From Verrucomicrobia bacterium Tous-C9LFEB (lineage in GTDB: Bacteria > Acidobacteriota > Terriglobia > Terriglobales > Acidobacteriaceae), in the NCBI GenBank assembly GCA_903970445.1, contig CAJCIP010000055.1, forward strand, positions 1 through 64,000: 64,000 nucleotides of DNA, given 5' to 3'. Of this stretch, positions 54,373 through 63,096 are shown piece by piece. The notes beneath the pieces are model-generated. The model worked only from the letters and a program-made list of their open reading frames with translations, made no database searches and was not told the origin of the DNA. Each line of letters opens with the position of its first letter. The stretch's first letter is position 1. Both the position numbers and the translations under genes were made by a program.

Positions 54373-54567
54373 GCCGATGACATCGATCGTGAAACGCATG
54401 AAGACAGTGTGGACACCTGAAGAGGGCTTGATCCACAAGCCCTCCCCAGAGTCGAGGCCACGTCTGCCGAGGAGGCCGAACATTCGAGACAAGGACGTGT
54501 CAGCAACGGCGACACGATCTCCGATCAGCGAATCACGGGTTGTATTACGAACTGTAACTGCACGCAT
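54217..54567 (-). CDS. DUF192-family protein
   Basis: A 116-residue protein with VADTSLSRMFGLLGRRGL, SGEGLWIKPSSGVHTVFMRF, IDVIGLD and SVIELPAG, the DUF192 motifs. Many DUF192 proteins are exported; this one has no clear signal peptide. The family's role is not settled. Here it ends the Tad pilus operon, after the 31-residue protein, and its own 3' end is overlapped by glycosyltransferase copy 2 on the other strand. DUF192 genes are seen near Tad loci elsewhere in Acidobacteria, as I recall. Confidence 0.85.
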   Translation of the reverse strand: MRAVTVRNTTRDSLIGDRVAVADTSLSRMFGLLGRRGLDSGEGLWIKPSSGVHTVFMRFTIDVIGLDKEMNVVKLWSDLVPYRLTSISTKVRSVIELPAGLIASSGVRVGDRLAVQ

Positions 54568-54585
54568 TGCGGGTATGACCCCAAG

Positions 54586-54681
54586 TTAGGCATTCTTCTG
54601 CTTACGACGATAGACGATCACTGAGAGCACGAGAGCTGCCAGCACGCCTGCTCCGACACGAACGATGAGAGCGGAATCCAT
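54586..54681 (-). CDS. 31-residue membrane protein in the Tad operon
   Basis: A short gene, ATG at 54679-54681 to TAA at 54586-54588, encoding MDSALIVRVGAGVLAALVLS followed by VIVYRRKQKNA. It is one membrane helix with a basic tail, so the C-terminus should face the cytoplasm. The ribosome-binding site AAAGGAGG lies nine bases upstream and is the strongest in this operon. It sits between tadC and the DUF192 gene on the same strand. No homologue known to me; it could be a Tad accessory subunit. Confidence 0.72.
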   Translation of the reverse strand: MDSALIVRVGAGVLAALVLSVIVYRRKQKNA

Positions 54682-54817
54682 AATGTGATGCCTCCTTTCC
54701 GGAAACTTTCCGATTTACTTTGCCCTTCGATAACGCTGATCCGCTGAAGAGCGAAAACTGACAAACCTGGTCTGTGACTAAGCTCCGAAGAGCTGTTGAG
54801 GTGCTTACCCGGACCCC

Positions 54818-55714
54818 CTAGTTCCCACCCATCGACTTGAAACCATTGACGATGCTGAGAACTGCCGGAGCAAGTAACACGATGAAAATGCAAGGAAAGA
54901 TGCACAACACCAGGGGAAAAATAATCTTGATCTTTGTTTTGGCCGCGGCTTCTTCCGCGTGTTGACGGCGCTGCATGCGCAGATCCTCGGCGAACCGGCT
55001 CAACGTTTTGATGATCGGTGTGCCAAAGCGATCTGTCTGCGTCAGCATGCTGACGAACTGTGAGAACTCGTCGACTTCCGTGCGGTCGGCAAGTGCCTGC
55101 CACGCTTCCAGGCGAGGCTTACCGGCACGCTGTTCGAGGTTCACCATCGTGAGTTCTTCCGCGATCTCAGCATGGCTGATTACGAGCTCTTCACCCACGC
55201 GAAGCAGAGCTTGATCGAGGCCCAGGCCAGCCTCTACGCAGATCACCAGCAGGTCGAGTGCGTCCGGCAGGCTGCGACGAATCTTCTTCTTGCGCTTATT
55301 GATCTGACGCGAAAGCCAGAAGTCAGGTGCCATAAAACCGATGACGCCTAACGCCATCATCCAGAACATACCCGGGCAGAAATACCCGGCGATCACACCG
55401 AGCACCGGAAGCGTTAGCTGAGCCGCATAGAAGAGGTCGGCAGAGTTCGATTTACGCATACCTGCGGATAACAGGCGGCGTTTCACCTTGCTGCTTTCCG
55501 ACATACCGAGCTTGCCGCGCAGGCTCTGCGCGAACTGCATGATCTTCTCGAGAAGGTCTGCTCGGCTGCTGGTCTTGGCTTCACTACGTGAATTCGTGAC
55601 CACATCCAGCATGCGCTGGTTTTCCGGCGCCTGCTTCATCACCATCGGCGCAAAAATTAGGGCCAACAGGCAGAATCCGGTGAACAGAATCGAGAGGTAA
55701 AAGACGGTCGTCAT
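54818..55714 (-). CDS. tadC: Tad pilus inner-membrane platform protein TadC
   Basis: A 298-residue GspF/TadC-type membrane protein, part of the pilus assembly platform. The start at ATG 55712-55714 gives MTTVFYLSILFTGFCLLALI; a T2SF domain (SLPDALDLLVICVEAGLGLDQAL, ELTMVNLEQRAGKPRLEAW, FVSMLTQTDRFGTPI) follows, then the LVLCIFPCIFIVLLAPAVL helix. Four bases separate it from tadB upstream. The downstream space before the small membrane protein gene is 136 bases. Confidence 0.92.
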   Translation of the reverse strand: MTTVFYLSILFTGFCLLALIFAPMVMKQAPENQRMLDVVTNSRSEAKTSSRADLLEKIMQFAQSLRGKLGMSESSKVKRRLLSAGMRKSNSADLFYAAQLTLPVLGVIAGYFCPGMFWMMALGVIGFMAPDFWLSRQINKRKKKIRRSLPDALDLLVICVEAGLGLDQALLRVGEELVISHAEIAEELTMVNLEQRAGKPRLEAWQALADRTEVDEFSQFVSMLTQTDRFGTPIIKTLSRFAEDLRMQRRQHAEEAAAKTKIKIIFPLVLCIFPCIFIVLLAPAVLSIVNGFKSMGGN

Positions 55715-55718
55715 CGCG

Positions 55719-56690
55719 CTATACCTCGATTCCACGAACAATTTGGCGAATGATAAGGCCACCGACAACCAGCAGCCCGATGCCCATGTACAGCATGGTC
55801 CTTCCAATGCCTTCTTCGAATAGCACTTTTGAGTACCCGGGGCTCATCACATTGATGATCAGCAGTAACACGATCGGGAGCAGGCATAGAATCCAACCAG
55901 TCATACGGCCCTGTGCCGTATGCGTGCGAACTTCGCGACCGATGCGTACACGTTCACGGATAACGTGCACGATGCGATCGAGGATCTCCGCAAGATTGCC
56001 GCCGGTGTCCTTTTGAACAAGCATTCCCGTCACCACAACCCGGAGGTCTTGTGAGGGAACGCGTTGCAACAATTGCATCAATGCATCACGCAAGGGCAAG
56101 CCGTAGTTTTGCTGCTTGAAGACCTCAGAAAACTCCGTCTTTGCCGGCTCCTGAGACTGCTCAGCAACAATGCTGATCGCTGCCGGCAGTGAGTGCCCCG
56201 CGCGCAGCGACCGGGCCATCATGTCGATTGCGTCCGGCAGCGCTCCTTCGAAGGCCTTCAGCCTTCGGCCACGTCTGAATTGCAGTAGACCAAATGGAAT
56301 GTATCCGGCAGCTACGCCAACGATTGCTGATAACAACAGCATGGAGCTGAACAAATAAGCAATCAGCATGACACCGACCGCCAGGCCGAAGGTCTGCATC
56401 ATGATGCTTCCGAGCGTGGTAGTGCTGTTTGCCTGCAGGATTTGCAGTTGGATGCGACGCGCAACGTCTATATGTCCGACAACTTCTTCCAGCCATCCGA
56501 ACGGACCCTCGCGCTTCGTCTTCAGATACTGCTCGAGTTCCTCCGCCGCAAGCCCAAACGCATTGCGCTCTGTCTTGATGCCGGCCACACGACGGTACAA
56601 GGCTTTCTGGTCCTGCGTTGGCCGCAGGAAGAATGCTATGGCCACGAAGGTGACAATGCCGAGGAAGATGAAGGTGAACGCGAAGATCAT
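55719..56690 (-). CDS. tadB: Tad pilus inner-membrane platform protein TadB
   Basis: A 323-residue membrane protein, partner of TadC. From ATG 56688-56690 it begins MIFAFTFIFLGIVTFVAIAFF; a T2SF domain follows (ALPDAIDMMARSLRAGHSLP, LRDALMQLLQRVPSQDLRV, GNLAEILDRI) and a final pair of helices. The order tadA-tadB-tadC is that of all Tad loci. The start is 10 bases after the tadA stop. Confidence 0.93.
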   Translation of the reverse strand: MIFAFTFIFLGIVTFVAIAFFLRPTQDQKALYRRVAGIKTERNAFGLAAEELEQYLKTKREGPFGWLEEVVGHIDVARRIQLQILQANSTTTLGSIMMQTFGLAVGVMLIAYLFSSMLLLSAIVGVAAGYIPFGLLQFRRGRRLKAFEGALPDAIDMMARSLRAGHSLPAAISIVAEQSQEPAKTEFSEVFKQQNYGLPLRDALMQLLQRVPSQDLRVVVTGMLVQKDTGGNLAEILDRIVHVIRERVRIGREVRTHTAQGRMTGWILCLLPIVLLLIINVMSPGYSKVLFEEGIGRTMLYMGIGLLVVGGLIIRQIVRGIEV

Positions 56691-56700
56691 TGTATTTTCC

Positions 56701-58047
56701 TTAGATCTCCACCGAGTGGTCGCGAATGCTGAGCGGCATCGGTATGCCTGCGGCAATCAGCTTCTCACTGAAACGTGGCATGATACCTGTTGAATAGAAG
56801 CGCCCGCGCACCTTGCCGTTTGCCCCCAGGCCCTGCTTCTCAAACAGGAACACATCCGTCATGCTGATGATGTCGGATTGCGCCCCCGTGATCTCAGAGA
56901 TGTGCGTGATTCGACGAGTTCCGTCTGCCTGCCTCGAAACTTGCACAATGAGGTGAACAGCGGCTGCAATCTGTGCTTTGATGGCTTTCTCAGGCAGGCG
57001 TACGTCGCCCATCATGGCCATGGTTTCCATGCGGGCAAGAGCGTCTCTTGGCGTATTCGAGTGGATGGTCGTGAGCGATCCATCGTGGCCGGTGTTCATA
57101 GCTTGTAACATGTCTAGGCACTCTTCGCCACGGACTTCACCAAGAACGATGCGATCGGGACGCATACGCAAAGCGTTCATCACGAGCTCTCGTTGGCGGA
57201 TTGCGCCTGTACCTTCCACGTTGGGAGGGCGTGTTTCGAGGCGAACGACGTGCTCCTGCTTCATCAGGAGTTCAGCCGAGTCTTCGATCGTTACGATGCG
57301 TTCCTTGCTCGATATAAATCCTGAGAGAACATTGAGGAGTGTCGTCTTGCCGGCGCCGGTACCGCCCGAAACTACGATGTTCAGACGAGCCTTGACCGCA
57401 CCCTGCAGACATTCCAACATGGGTGGCGTCAGCATCTGATTGCGTAGCAGATCTTCCGCACCTAACGGTGTGTTGCCGAAACGGCGGATGGAAAGTATGG
57501 GTCCATCGATCGCAAGCGGCGGAATGATGACGTTCACACGCGAGCCGTCAGCGAGGCGCGCGTCGACCATTGGTGATGACTCGTCTACCCGGCGTCCGAC
57601 CGCCGACACGATCTTGTCAATGATGTGCAGCAGGTGACGATTGTCGTTGAACACGATGTTGGTCTTTTCGAGCTGACCGCGCCGCTCTACATAAACCGAG
57701 TTGTACGTGTTGACCAGAATGTCGCTAACGGTTGGATCGCTGAGCAATGGCTCAAGTGGACCCAGGCCAAAGACCTCGTTAACAACTTCCTTTGCGAGAC
57801 GGTCGCGCTCCGTGCTGCTGAGTGGAACGCCCTGCTCACCAAGGAGCTGCTGGATAAGCTGGAAGAGTTGTTTTTGGCCACCCTGCGACTCGTTGAGATC
57901 AGAAAGCTTATCGAGATCAACTCGTTGGATGAGTTCCTTATGAACCGCACCCTTGATCTGCTGTTGCACAAACTCCGGCACACCGCGCGGTTCGATGACA
58001 GGAGCTGCGGGCCGAATTCGATCAAGAGGAGATGCTACTGTAGCCAT
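56701..58047 (-). CDS. tadA: Tad pilus assembly ATPase TadA/CpaF
   Basis: Secretion ATPase powering pilus assembly, cytoplasmic hexamer. The 448-residue protein has an N-terminal helical domain, the [19 protein letters not shown] strand region, Walker [14 protein letters not shown], an Asp box, Walker B and His box ([33 protein letters not shown]). All are typical of the CpaF/TadA branch. The upstream gene is tadZ, 44 bases away. Confidence 0.95.
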   Translation of the reverse strand: MATVASPLDRIRPAAPVIEPRGVPEFVQQQIKGAVHKELIQRVDLDKLSDLNESQGGQKQLFQLIQQLLGEQGVPLSSTERDRLAKEVVNEVFGLGPLEPLLSDPTVSDILVNTYNSVYVERRGQLEKTNIVFNDNRHLLHIIDKIVSAVGRRVDESSPMVDARLADGSRVNVIIPPLAIDGPILSIRRFGNTPLGAEDLLRNQMLTPPMLECLQGAVKARLNIVVSGGTGAGKTTLLNVLSGFISSKERIVTIEDSAELLMKQEHVVRLETRPPNVEGTGAIRQRELVMNALRMRPDRIVLGEVRGEECLDMLQAMNTGHDGSLTTIHSNTPRDALARMETMAMMGDVRLPEKAIKAQIAAAVHLIVQVSRQADGTRRITHISEITGAQSDIISMTDVFLFEKQGLGANGKVRGRFYSTGIMPRFSEKLIAAGIPMPLSIRDHSVEI

Positions 58048-58091
58048 GGTTCTGATTTCCCTTCACAACAAGCGGCTGGCCTTTGCGGAAA

Positions 58092-59324
58092 CTACTTCCA
58101 CATCCTGATCAGTGATTCTTTTTTAGCGGGCGCAGCAGAGGCGGTCGATCCAACCAGCGTGTTACTCCACTTCACCAACTGGTCTGCAAACTCGACCTTG
58201 CGGTTTGGGGCGATAGGTTCGCCCAGATTCACCGAGCGGACGAGATCAATGTAGCTGTTCGGCAGCTTGATCGCGATTGGAAGCCGAATGGCCTTCTCAA
58301 TCTGATTGCTTTCTACCGCATACCGCGAGGAGAACCGGTTGATGACAACATGCATCTTTTCCGTCGGGCATCCCGCGTGCGCGATGCTGTCAATGTAGCG
58401 AGACAAATCGCGAATGGCGCCGATTTCCGGTGTAGCTACGAGATAGAGACGCGAGGAAGCTTCGATCAGCGCCAGGCTCGCGTCGTCAACGGAAGTAGCG
58501 CAGTCGATGATGACGTAGTCATATTCACTACGCAAGAACTCAATCGTCTTTACGATCGACTCCGTATCCGACCTCACTCCCGCACCGGGTACATCCGGCG
58601 AAGAAAGAACCTCAAGACCCGATGGATGCTTCGCGACGAGGCCTTGTAGTAGCGAACTGTCCAGGCGCGTTACGTTACTCACAACTTCTGAAAAATGATT
58701 CTGAGCGCCATCCAGGCCGAGATAGATCGAGACATGTCCCAGATCCGGATGATTGTCGATCAGCAAAGTTCTTTTGCTGTGCACCTGCGAAAGATACGTT
58801 GCGAGGTGAGTTGCAATGGTCGTCGTGCCAACGCCCCCCTTTGAACCGAAGAACGCGAGGACAGCACCTGCCGGAGCGCTACGCTGCTGAGCTTTGGACC
58901 AATGACTTTCCAATCTGCCCAGCGCTTCGGTAAACGTCTTCGTGCTGAAGGGCTTCGGAAGAAACTCACTGCAGCCGGCACGCATTGCCTGCAGCAACAG
59001 ATCCGGATCGCGGCTTTCCGCAAGAGCAATCACGGTAACTTTGTTTGCAAACACTTGATGCAGATAGCGCGTGGATTCCACCGCCTGAATCGGATCGCTG
59101 TCGAAATCGACAATCGCAATGCACGCGGTCGTCGACTTGCTTTGCGGTCCTAGGTAGGGACGGCGCGCTTCAGAGATGTACGAATCGAACGACGAGGAGG
59201 AACTAAGCACCCAGTTCATCGATTCAACGGTCTCATTCAACTGCTCAGTCGTCTTTTCGTCAACGCAGACTGTCACGACGGTGACACTGAAGAATGTCGG
59301 TATTGTGTGGTTCTTCGTGGACAC
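58092..59324 (-). CDS. tadZ: Tad pilus localisation ATPase TadZ/CpaE
   Basis: MinD/ParA-like ATPase that places the Tad apparatus. The 410-residue protein has an N-terminal receiver-like domain (about 10-145; CIAIVDFDSDP at the expected Asp region, then GCSEFLPKPF) and a C-terminal ATPase domain with deviant Walker A FFGSKGGVGTTTIATHL, IDNHPDLGHVSIYLGLD and VIIDCATSVDDASL. This layout defines CpaE/TadZ. It lies eight bases downstream of the secretin gene. Confidence 0.93.
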   Translation of the reverse strand: MSTKNHTIPTFFSVTVVTVCVDEKTTEQLNETVESMNWVLSSSSSFDSYISEARRPYLGPQSKSTTACIAIVDFDSDPIQAVESTRYLHQVFANKVTVIALAESRDPDLLLQAMRAGCSEFLPKPFSTKTFTEALGRLESHWSKAQQRSAPAGAVLAFFGSKGGVGTTTIATHLATYLSQVHSKRTLLIDNHPDLGHVSIYLGLDGAQNHFSEVVSNVTRLDSSLLQGLVAKHPSGLEVLSSPDVPGAGVRSDTESIVKTIEFLRSEYDYVIIDCATSVDDASLALIEASSRLYLVATPEIGAIRDLSRYIDSIAHAGCPTEKMHVVINRFSSRYAVESNQIEKAIRLPIAIKLPNSYIDLVRSVNLGEPIAPNRKVEFADQLVKWSNTLVGSTASAAPAKKESLIRMWK

Positions 59325-59332
59325 GTTAGCCC

Positions 59333-60841
59333 CTACTTTTCTGAATTCTTGTTCATGTCGTGATCGACCTTCTTCTGCATGTATTCGTCGAACGATTTGT
59401 TGTAAAGGACGGGTACCACCTGGTCCGGAACGTGGAGCGTGTCCTTCGCACTGAGCGGATCAATGATTTCCGGCGTCACGACGACCAGCAACTCCGTACG
59501 GCCATGATTGAGTGATTTCGATTTGAATAACGCTCCAATGATCGGCACGCTTGTGATGCCGGGAGTCCGTTGGTACGCGTCTGTCGTACGTTGATCAATC
59601 AGGCCCGATATAGCAAAGGTCTGGCCGTCACGAAGAACTACTTCCGTCTGCGCTTTCCGCGTCGACAAAGCCGGAATGGTGTATCCGCTGATCGAGACTG
59701 AGTTTGTGTAATCCAGTGCGCTGACTTCAGGGGCGACCGTTAGATCAATCGTGCCGTCAGGATTTACGACCGGTGTGAACTCGAGCTTCACGCCGTACGG
59801 ACGGAATGAGATGGACACGGAGGCAGCGCCATTGGTTCCACCTGGTTGAATCACTGGGAACGGAAACTCACCGCCAGCCAGAAAGCTAGCCTTTTGCCCA
59901 CTCATCGTCATCATCGTAGGTTCAGCAAGCACCTGCAGAAGCTGCTTGCTCTCCAGGTCCTTCAACCCAATGCCGATGTTGGCTGAAGCGCTATAGATCA
60001 AAAAGTTCAGCGGATCGGAGACCTGAATAGAGGTTCCCGAAAGAAGCGTCTGCCCGGTTGAACTGGAGCCTGTGCTGGAGGAAGAGGTGCTGGAGCCTGA
60101 TCCAAGGCTTGAGAGTGTTGGTCCTGTTGGGAACTGACTTGTTGTTGTTGAAAAGAGCGTGTTTCCTGCAAGACCAAAGATGTTGAAGCCGAACTGCACC
60201 GATTTAGACCGGTCGATTTCAACAAAGCGGACTTTGAGGCGAACCTGTTTCACCTTGGACGAGTTCACGATCAGCGCGTTATGAACATCTTTTGCGTAGA
60301 CCGTGGCGATTTTCATCGCATTGTCTGCTGTGTCCTTTGTTCCAACAAAGCCGGCGAGAGTGATGCGGCCCTCGGCCTCCTGGACATCGAATTTCTCATT
60401 CGGCATAGCCTGTGCAAGCGCAGCACGAAGATTCGATAGATCGCCGTCGGCTGACACCGTAAAGACCTGTGAGTCACCCATTTCGTCCCAGACGATCAAC
60501 GTGCTCATGCCGGGGGCTTTCGCAGTAATCACAATCTGGTTGGGACTTGCGGTATAGGAATCCAGCACACCAGGGTTTGTCACATACACGCGCGAAAGGC
60601 GGTGCTTTGTGTTGACAAAAGATGAGTGGCCAACCAGAAGATGCATCGTCTGTTCCGACGGGATCGGGGTGCTGAAATCGGCACGCATATCGGCGCCCGT
60701 GCCAATCACGTGTGCAGGTGCACCCAACACGATCGGATGAGGCAGGGTCTGTGCTGCACTGAGAGCTGTCGTACAACCAGCCACTAGCAGCGCCAGCCTG
60801 GAACTCCGCTTATAGAACAGGCTTGCAGTTTGGGTGTTCAC
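59333..60841 (-). CDS. rcpA: Tad pilus outer-membrane secretin RcpA/CpaC
   Basis: Forms the outer-membrane channel. The 502-residue protein has a signal peptide (SRLALLVAGCTTALSA), a BON-like region (about 80-200; LIVWDEMGDSQVF, AEGRITLAGFVGTKD), and a secretin domain (SKQLLQVLAEPTMMTMSGQ, FLAGGEFPFPV, GVKLEFTPVVNPDGTIDL, LVVVTPEII). A Ser/Gly-rich stretch near residues 235-265 is a low-complexity loop not usual in CpaC. GTG at 60839-60841 shares a base with the rcpC stop. Confidence 0.93.
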   Translation of the reverse strand: MNTQTASLFYKRSSRLALLVAGCTTALSAAQTLPHPIVLGAPAHVIGTGADMRADFSTPIPSEQTMHLLVGHSSFVNTKHRLSRVYVTNPGVLDSYTASPNQIVITAKAPGMSTLIVWDEMGDSQVFTVSADGDLSNLRAALAQAMPNEKFDVQEAEGRITLAGFVGTKDTADNAMKIATVYAKDVHNALIVNSSKVKQVRLKVRFVEIDRSKSVQFGFNIFGLAGNTLFSTTTSQFPTGPTLSSLGSGSSTSSSSTGSSSTGQTLLSGTSIQVSDPLNFLIYSASANIGIGLKDLESKQLLQVLAEPTMMTMSGQKASFLAGGEFPFPVIQPGGTNGAASVSISFRPYGVKLEFTPVVNPDGTIDLTVAPEVSALDYTNSVSISGYTIPALSTRKAQTEVVLRDGQTFAISGLIDQRTTDAYQRTPGITSVPIIGALFKSKSLNHGRTELLVVVTPEIIDPLSAKDTLHVPDQVVPVLYNKSFDEYMQKKVDHDMNKNSEK

Positions 60842-61680
60842 TAGAACTTCTCCTCAGTGGACTTGTCGCCACGAACGGTCTGCACGACGTAGGCTTTCTT
60901 TTCAACAACTACGTCTGGCTTGCGCGGTGCTGGGGCAGCTGGTACTGGAATCTGTGCTCCCGTGAAGCGTGGGACGGGAACGTTGGATGTGGGCATGTAG
61001 AACTTGGCGGGCTGTTGATTCACCTTCAGGCGATCAGAGCCGTTGCGCAGCACGAAATGTACTGTCCCCTGAGCCGTAGCCAACGTGAGTTTCTGGGCAT
61101 CACCTGGACTTACGAGCAACGTCACTACGTTCGTGGTTGCCGCTTTACCATCAGGATCCGCCTGCGTCTTTTGACCCGCCGCCAGAACCTGTACATCTTG
61201 CAAGACGATGTCGGACGTGGTGTCGTTGTTCTGAGCCGAGTGGTACGTCACAATAACGTCCACATGTGTGCCCGGCAGCAAGAATCCTGCGACACCGACG
61301 ACTTCATCGTCACGAAGCGACATGGCGCGCATGCCATCGGGAATCTTTGCTGAAAGGCCGATACCTGCGCCAAGGGCTGCCAGAGAGCGCTCCTGGATCG
61401 GCTGGCCAGCAGCGACCGGGTACAAGAGTGTGCGATTCGCAACGTCTTCCGGCTTCGTGAAGGAGCCCTCCAGGGGAACACCCGAGGGCCAGTCCACCAG
61501 CTTGAGTGTCGAAGCTGAGATGACCGTACCCGGATCAAGGTTCTGGGCGGCTGCGACATACTTGTGATTAGCGGCTTCCACTGTGCGGGAACCGCCAAGT
61601 TTCCGGCTGAGCCAGAAGGTGAACAAGCCCGATACAACAAGGGCGAGCAGGAGGGCGGTCATAAGGCGGCGCGCGACCAT
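60841..61680 (-). CDS. rcpC: Tad pilus assembly protein RcpC/CpaB
   Basis: Periplasmic assembly factor, 279 residues. From ATG 61678-61680 it has one N-terminal membrane helix (LMTALLLALVVSGLFTFWL), an SAF domain (VAAAQNLDPGTVISASTLKL) and the RcpC domain (MRAMSLRDDEVVGVAGFLLPG, HVDVIVTY, VTLLVSPGDAQKLTLA). A Pro-rich tail follows. GAGG lies nine bases before the ATG. It overlaps the secretin start downstream and sits five bases from the prepilin peptidase stop. Confidence 0.92.
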   Translation of the reverse strand: MVARRLMTALLLALVVSGLFTFWLSRKLGGSRTVEAANHKYVAAAQNLDPGTVISASTLKLVDWPSGVPLEGSFTKPEDVANRTLLYPVAAGQPIQERSLAALGAGIGLSAKIPDGMRAMSLRDDEVVGVAGFLLPGTHVDVIVTYHSAQNNDTTSDIVLQDVQVLAAGQKTQADPDGKAATTNVVTLLVSPGDAQKLTLATAQGTVHFVLRNGSDRLKVNQQPAKFYMPTSNVPVPRFTGAQIPVPAAPAPRKPDVVVEKKAYVVQTVRGDKSTEEKF

Positions 61681-61684
61681 GCCA

Positions 61685-62233
61685 TTAACCTCTAATTCCT
61701 TGCAGGTAGCACGTAAGTGCACAGCCTGCAGCGATTGCGACCCCATAAGGGAGCCGAAGTGTATTGGTGTTCTTCACGTTCAAATCCGGGTGAGGGGTCA
61801 AACCTTCTTGCCGGTGATGGGTAACCAGATCGCCAACATTGCTCAGCGTCTCCATGAGCTTTCCGCGTGTAAGAGCAAGGGCGATTCCCATGGCCCCGCC
61901 GACGAGCGCGGACAACACAAGAAGGTAAGAGACATGTGGCAGGCCAGCAAGACAACCGACAGCTGTCATCAGCTTCACATCGCCTGCTCCCATTCCGCCT
62001 GCCAGATAGAAAAGTAGAAAGATTACGCCGCAGATAAGAGCAGCGGCAGAACTTGTGAAGAGTCCATGCCATCCATCGCCGATGGTGTGCAGCGCAAGTC
62101 CGGTCAAGATCGCGGGCCCGGTGATGAAGTTTGGAATCCGGCGGCTCTTGATGTCGTAGACCGCGCTCACTGCAGCGCAAAGACACGCAGCCGTCAGGTA
62201 GGTCAAATCGAGATTTGACTGTGGAATATGCAT
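61685..62233 (-). CDS. tadV: Tad prepilin peptidase TadV
   Basis: A 182-residue A24-family membrane peptidase that cleaves and methylates Flp prepilin. The two catalytic Asp are D27 in VYDIKSRRIPN and D85 in GGMGAGDVKLM. Six membrane helices are predicted. It lacks the cytoplasmic zinc domain, as all TadV proteins do. The start is ATG 62231-62233, after an AAAGGA site; the much longer open frame upstream covers two RNA hairpins and is not coding. Confidence 0.92.
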   Translation of the reverse strand: MHIPQSNLDLTYLTAACLCAAVSAVYDIKSRRIPNFITGPAILTGLALHTIGDGWHGLFTSSAAALICGVIFLLFYLAGGMGAGDVKLMTAVGCLAGLPHVSYLLVLSALVGGAMGIALALTRGKLMETLSNVGDLVTHHRQEGLTPHPDLNVKNTNTLRLPYGVAIAAGCALTCYLQGIRG

Positions 62234-62251
62234 TGAATCCTTTTGAGGGAT

Positions 62252-62286
62252 CCGGCAGAGAAGAGGCCCGCCCTCGTCTCTGCCGG
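62252..62286 (-). promoter_or_regulatory. Strong hairpin upstream of the tadV start
   Basis: CCGGCAGAGA (62252-62261) pairs perfectly with TCTCTGCCGG (62277-62286), with a further GAGG/CCTC inner stem. It ends 18 bases before the tadV start codon. Together with the next hairpin it separates flp from the rest of the operon; partial termination or mRNA processing is the likely use. Confidence 0.6.
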
Positions 62287-62426
62287 TAAATTCGTTTATT
62301 GGCGTTCCCTGCTTGGTGGCTCGCTCAGATTTCTGGTCTTGCTCTAGGCTGTTGGTCGCCTTTGTCTTACTTTGGTGTTGCTCTGAAACGGTCCCGGCCG
62401 TTGGTTTGTAGTTTCTGTGAAGCGAT

Positions 62427-62451
62427 CCGTGGGCACCTCGCGGGCCCACGG
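62427..62451 (-). promoter_or_regulatory. Hairpin just after flp
   Basis: CCGTGGGC pairs with GCCCACGG (62427-62434 with 62444-62451) four bases after the flp stop. No T run follows on the minus strand, so it is more likely a 3' stabiliser of flp mRNA than a terminator. Confidence 0.6.
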
Positions 62452-62455
62452 ATAA

Positions 62456-62638
62456 CTACACGTTGGCAGAGAGAGTGTTGCCGACTGAATTGAATGCGTT
62501 GCTGATGGTGGTTGCGAGCGAGCGCATTGCGCCGATCGCGCCCAGGCCGAGCAGAGCAGCGACGAGCGCGTACTCGATGAGATCCTGGCCGGACTCGTCC
62601 GCCAGGAGGTTGTTCATGATCTGCTTGTAGTTCTTCAT
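62456..62638 (-). CDS. flp: Flp/Tad major pilin prepilin
   Basis: A 60-residue pilin subunit. The leader MKNYKQIMNNLLADESG is cleaved after G17; the mature part begins QDLIEYALVAALLGLGAIG, with Glu at +5 and Tyr at +6 as in all Flp pilins, and is followed by a short C-terminal part with TTISNAFNSVGNTL. The ATG at 62636-62638 has AAGGAG 13 bases upstream. It is the first gene of the operon and is set apart from tadV by two hairpins. Confidence 0.95.
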   Translation of the reverse strand: MKNYKQIMNNLLADESGQDLIEYALVAALLGLGAIGAMRSLATTISNAFNSVGNTLSANV

Positions 62639-63096
62639 TTGCTTACTTCTCCTTAGTCTTTCTTGGTGGTGCGTACCGAGTTGGTGGTTAAGGACCGGTT
62701 GTAAATCGAGGTTAGGAGCCGGGTTGCTTCGGAACAATGGCAGCAATGGGTGATACAGCGCTCCTCTTGTGGCATGGATGGAATCCGCCTTGGTTACCTT
62801 GGTGGATTACGCCCGTACGCTACGGAGTGTCGAACTGCGCTGCTTCAGCTCCGCACATCATGTTTCCCATGTTCTGGAGCACTCTAGCCATCCCTCTTCC
62901 CGTTCCGCGACGGTACGGAAGTGGTACCCAGAACGGCTGAACAGGATTACCGAAGTGGCAGAGAGAAGGGCGCGGAATCCTTCAGAATGCGGAAAGCACG
63001 GTCGCCAACGGCGATGCGACGTCTCATTTCGGTAGGGGAATGGTCCGGAGGCACGTGCGCGGCCTGTCCGTCGTTCGGAGATATAAACTAGAAGTT
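62639..63096. other. Upstream region of flp and ccmE
   Basis: These 458 bases separate the divergent flp and ccmE genes and should hold both promoters. I saw no clear sigma-54 (-24/-12) site. A TTCCG...CGGAA inverted repeat lies near 62904-62921. Short open frames on the plus strand (for example 62737-62940) lack ribosome sites and sensible composition. TATAAACTA near 63081 could be a -10 element for ccmE if translation starts at GTG 63097. Confidence 0.4.

Noticed and set aside
62234-62449. N-terminal extension of tadV
   Set aside because: The frame is open for 72 more codons, but it crosses two strong hairpins, and a good ribosome site marks the inner ATG.
62737-62940. Plus-strand frame of 67 codons in the flp-ccmE gap
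   Set aside because: No ribosome site and Trp/Pro-rich content unlike a real protein; it lies in a promoter region.
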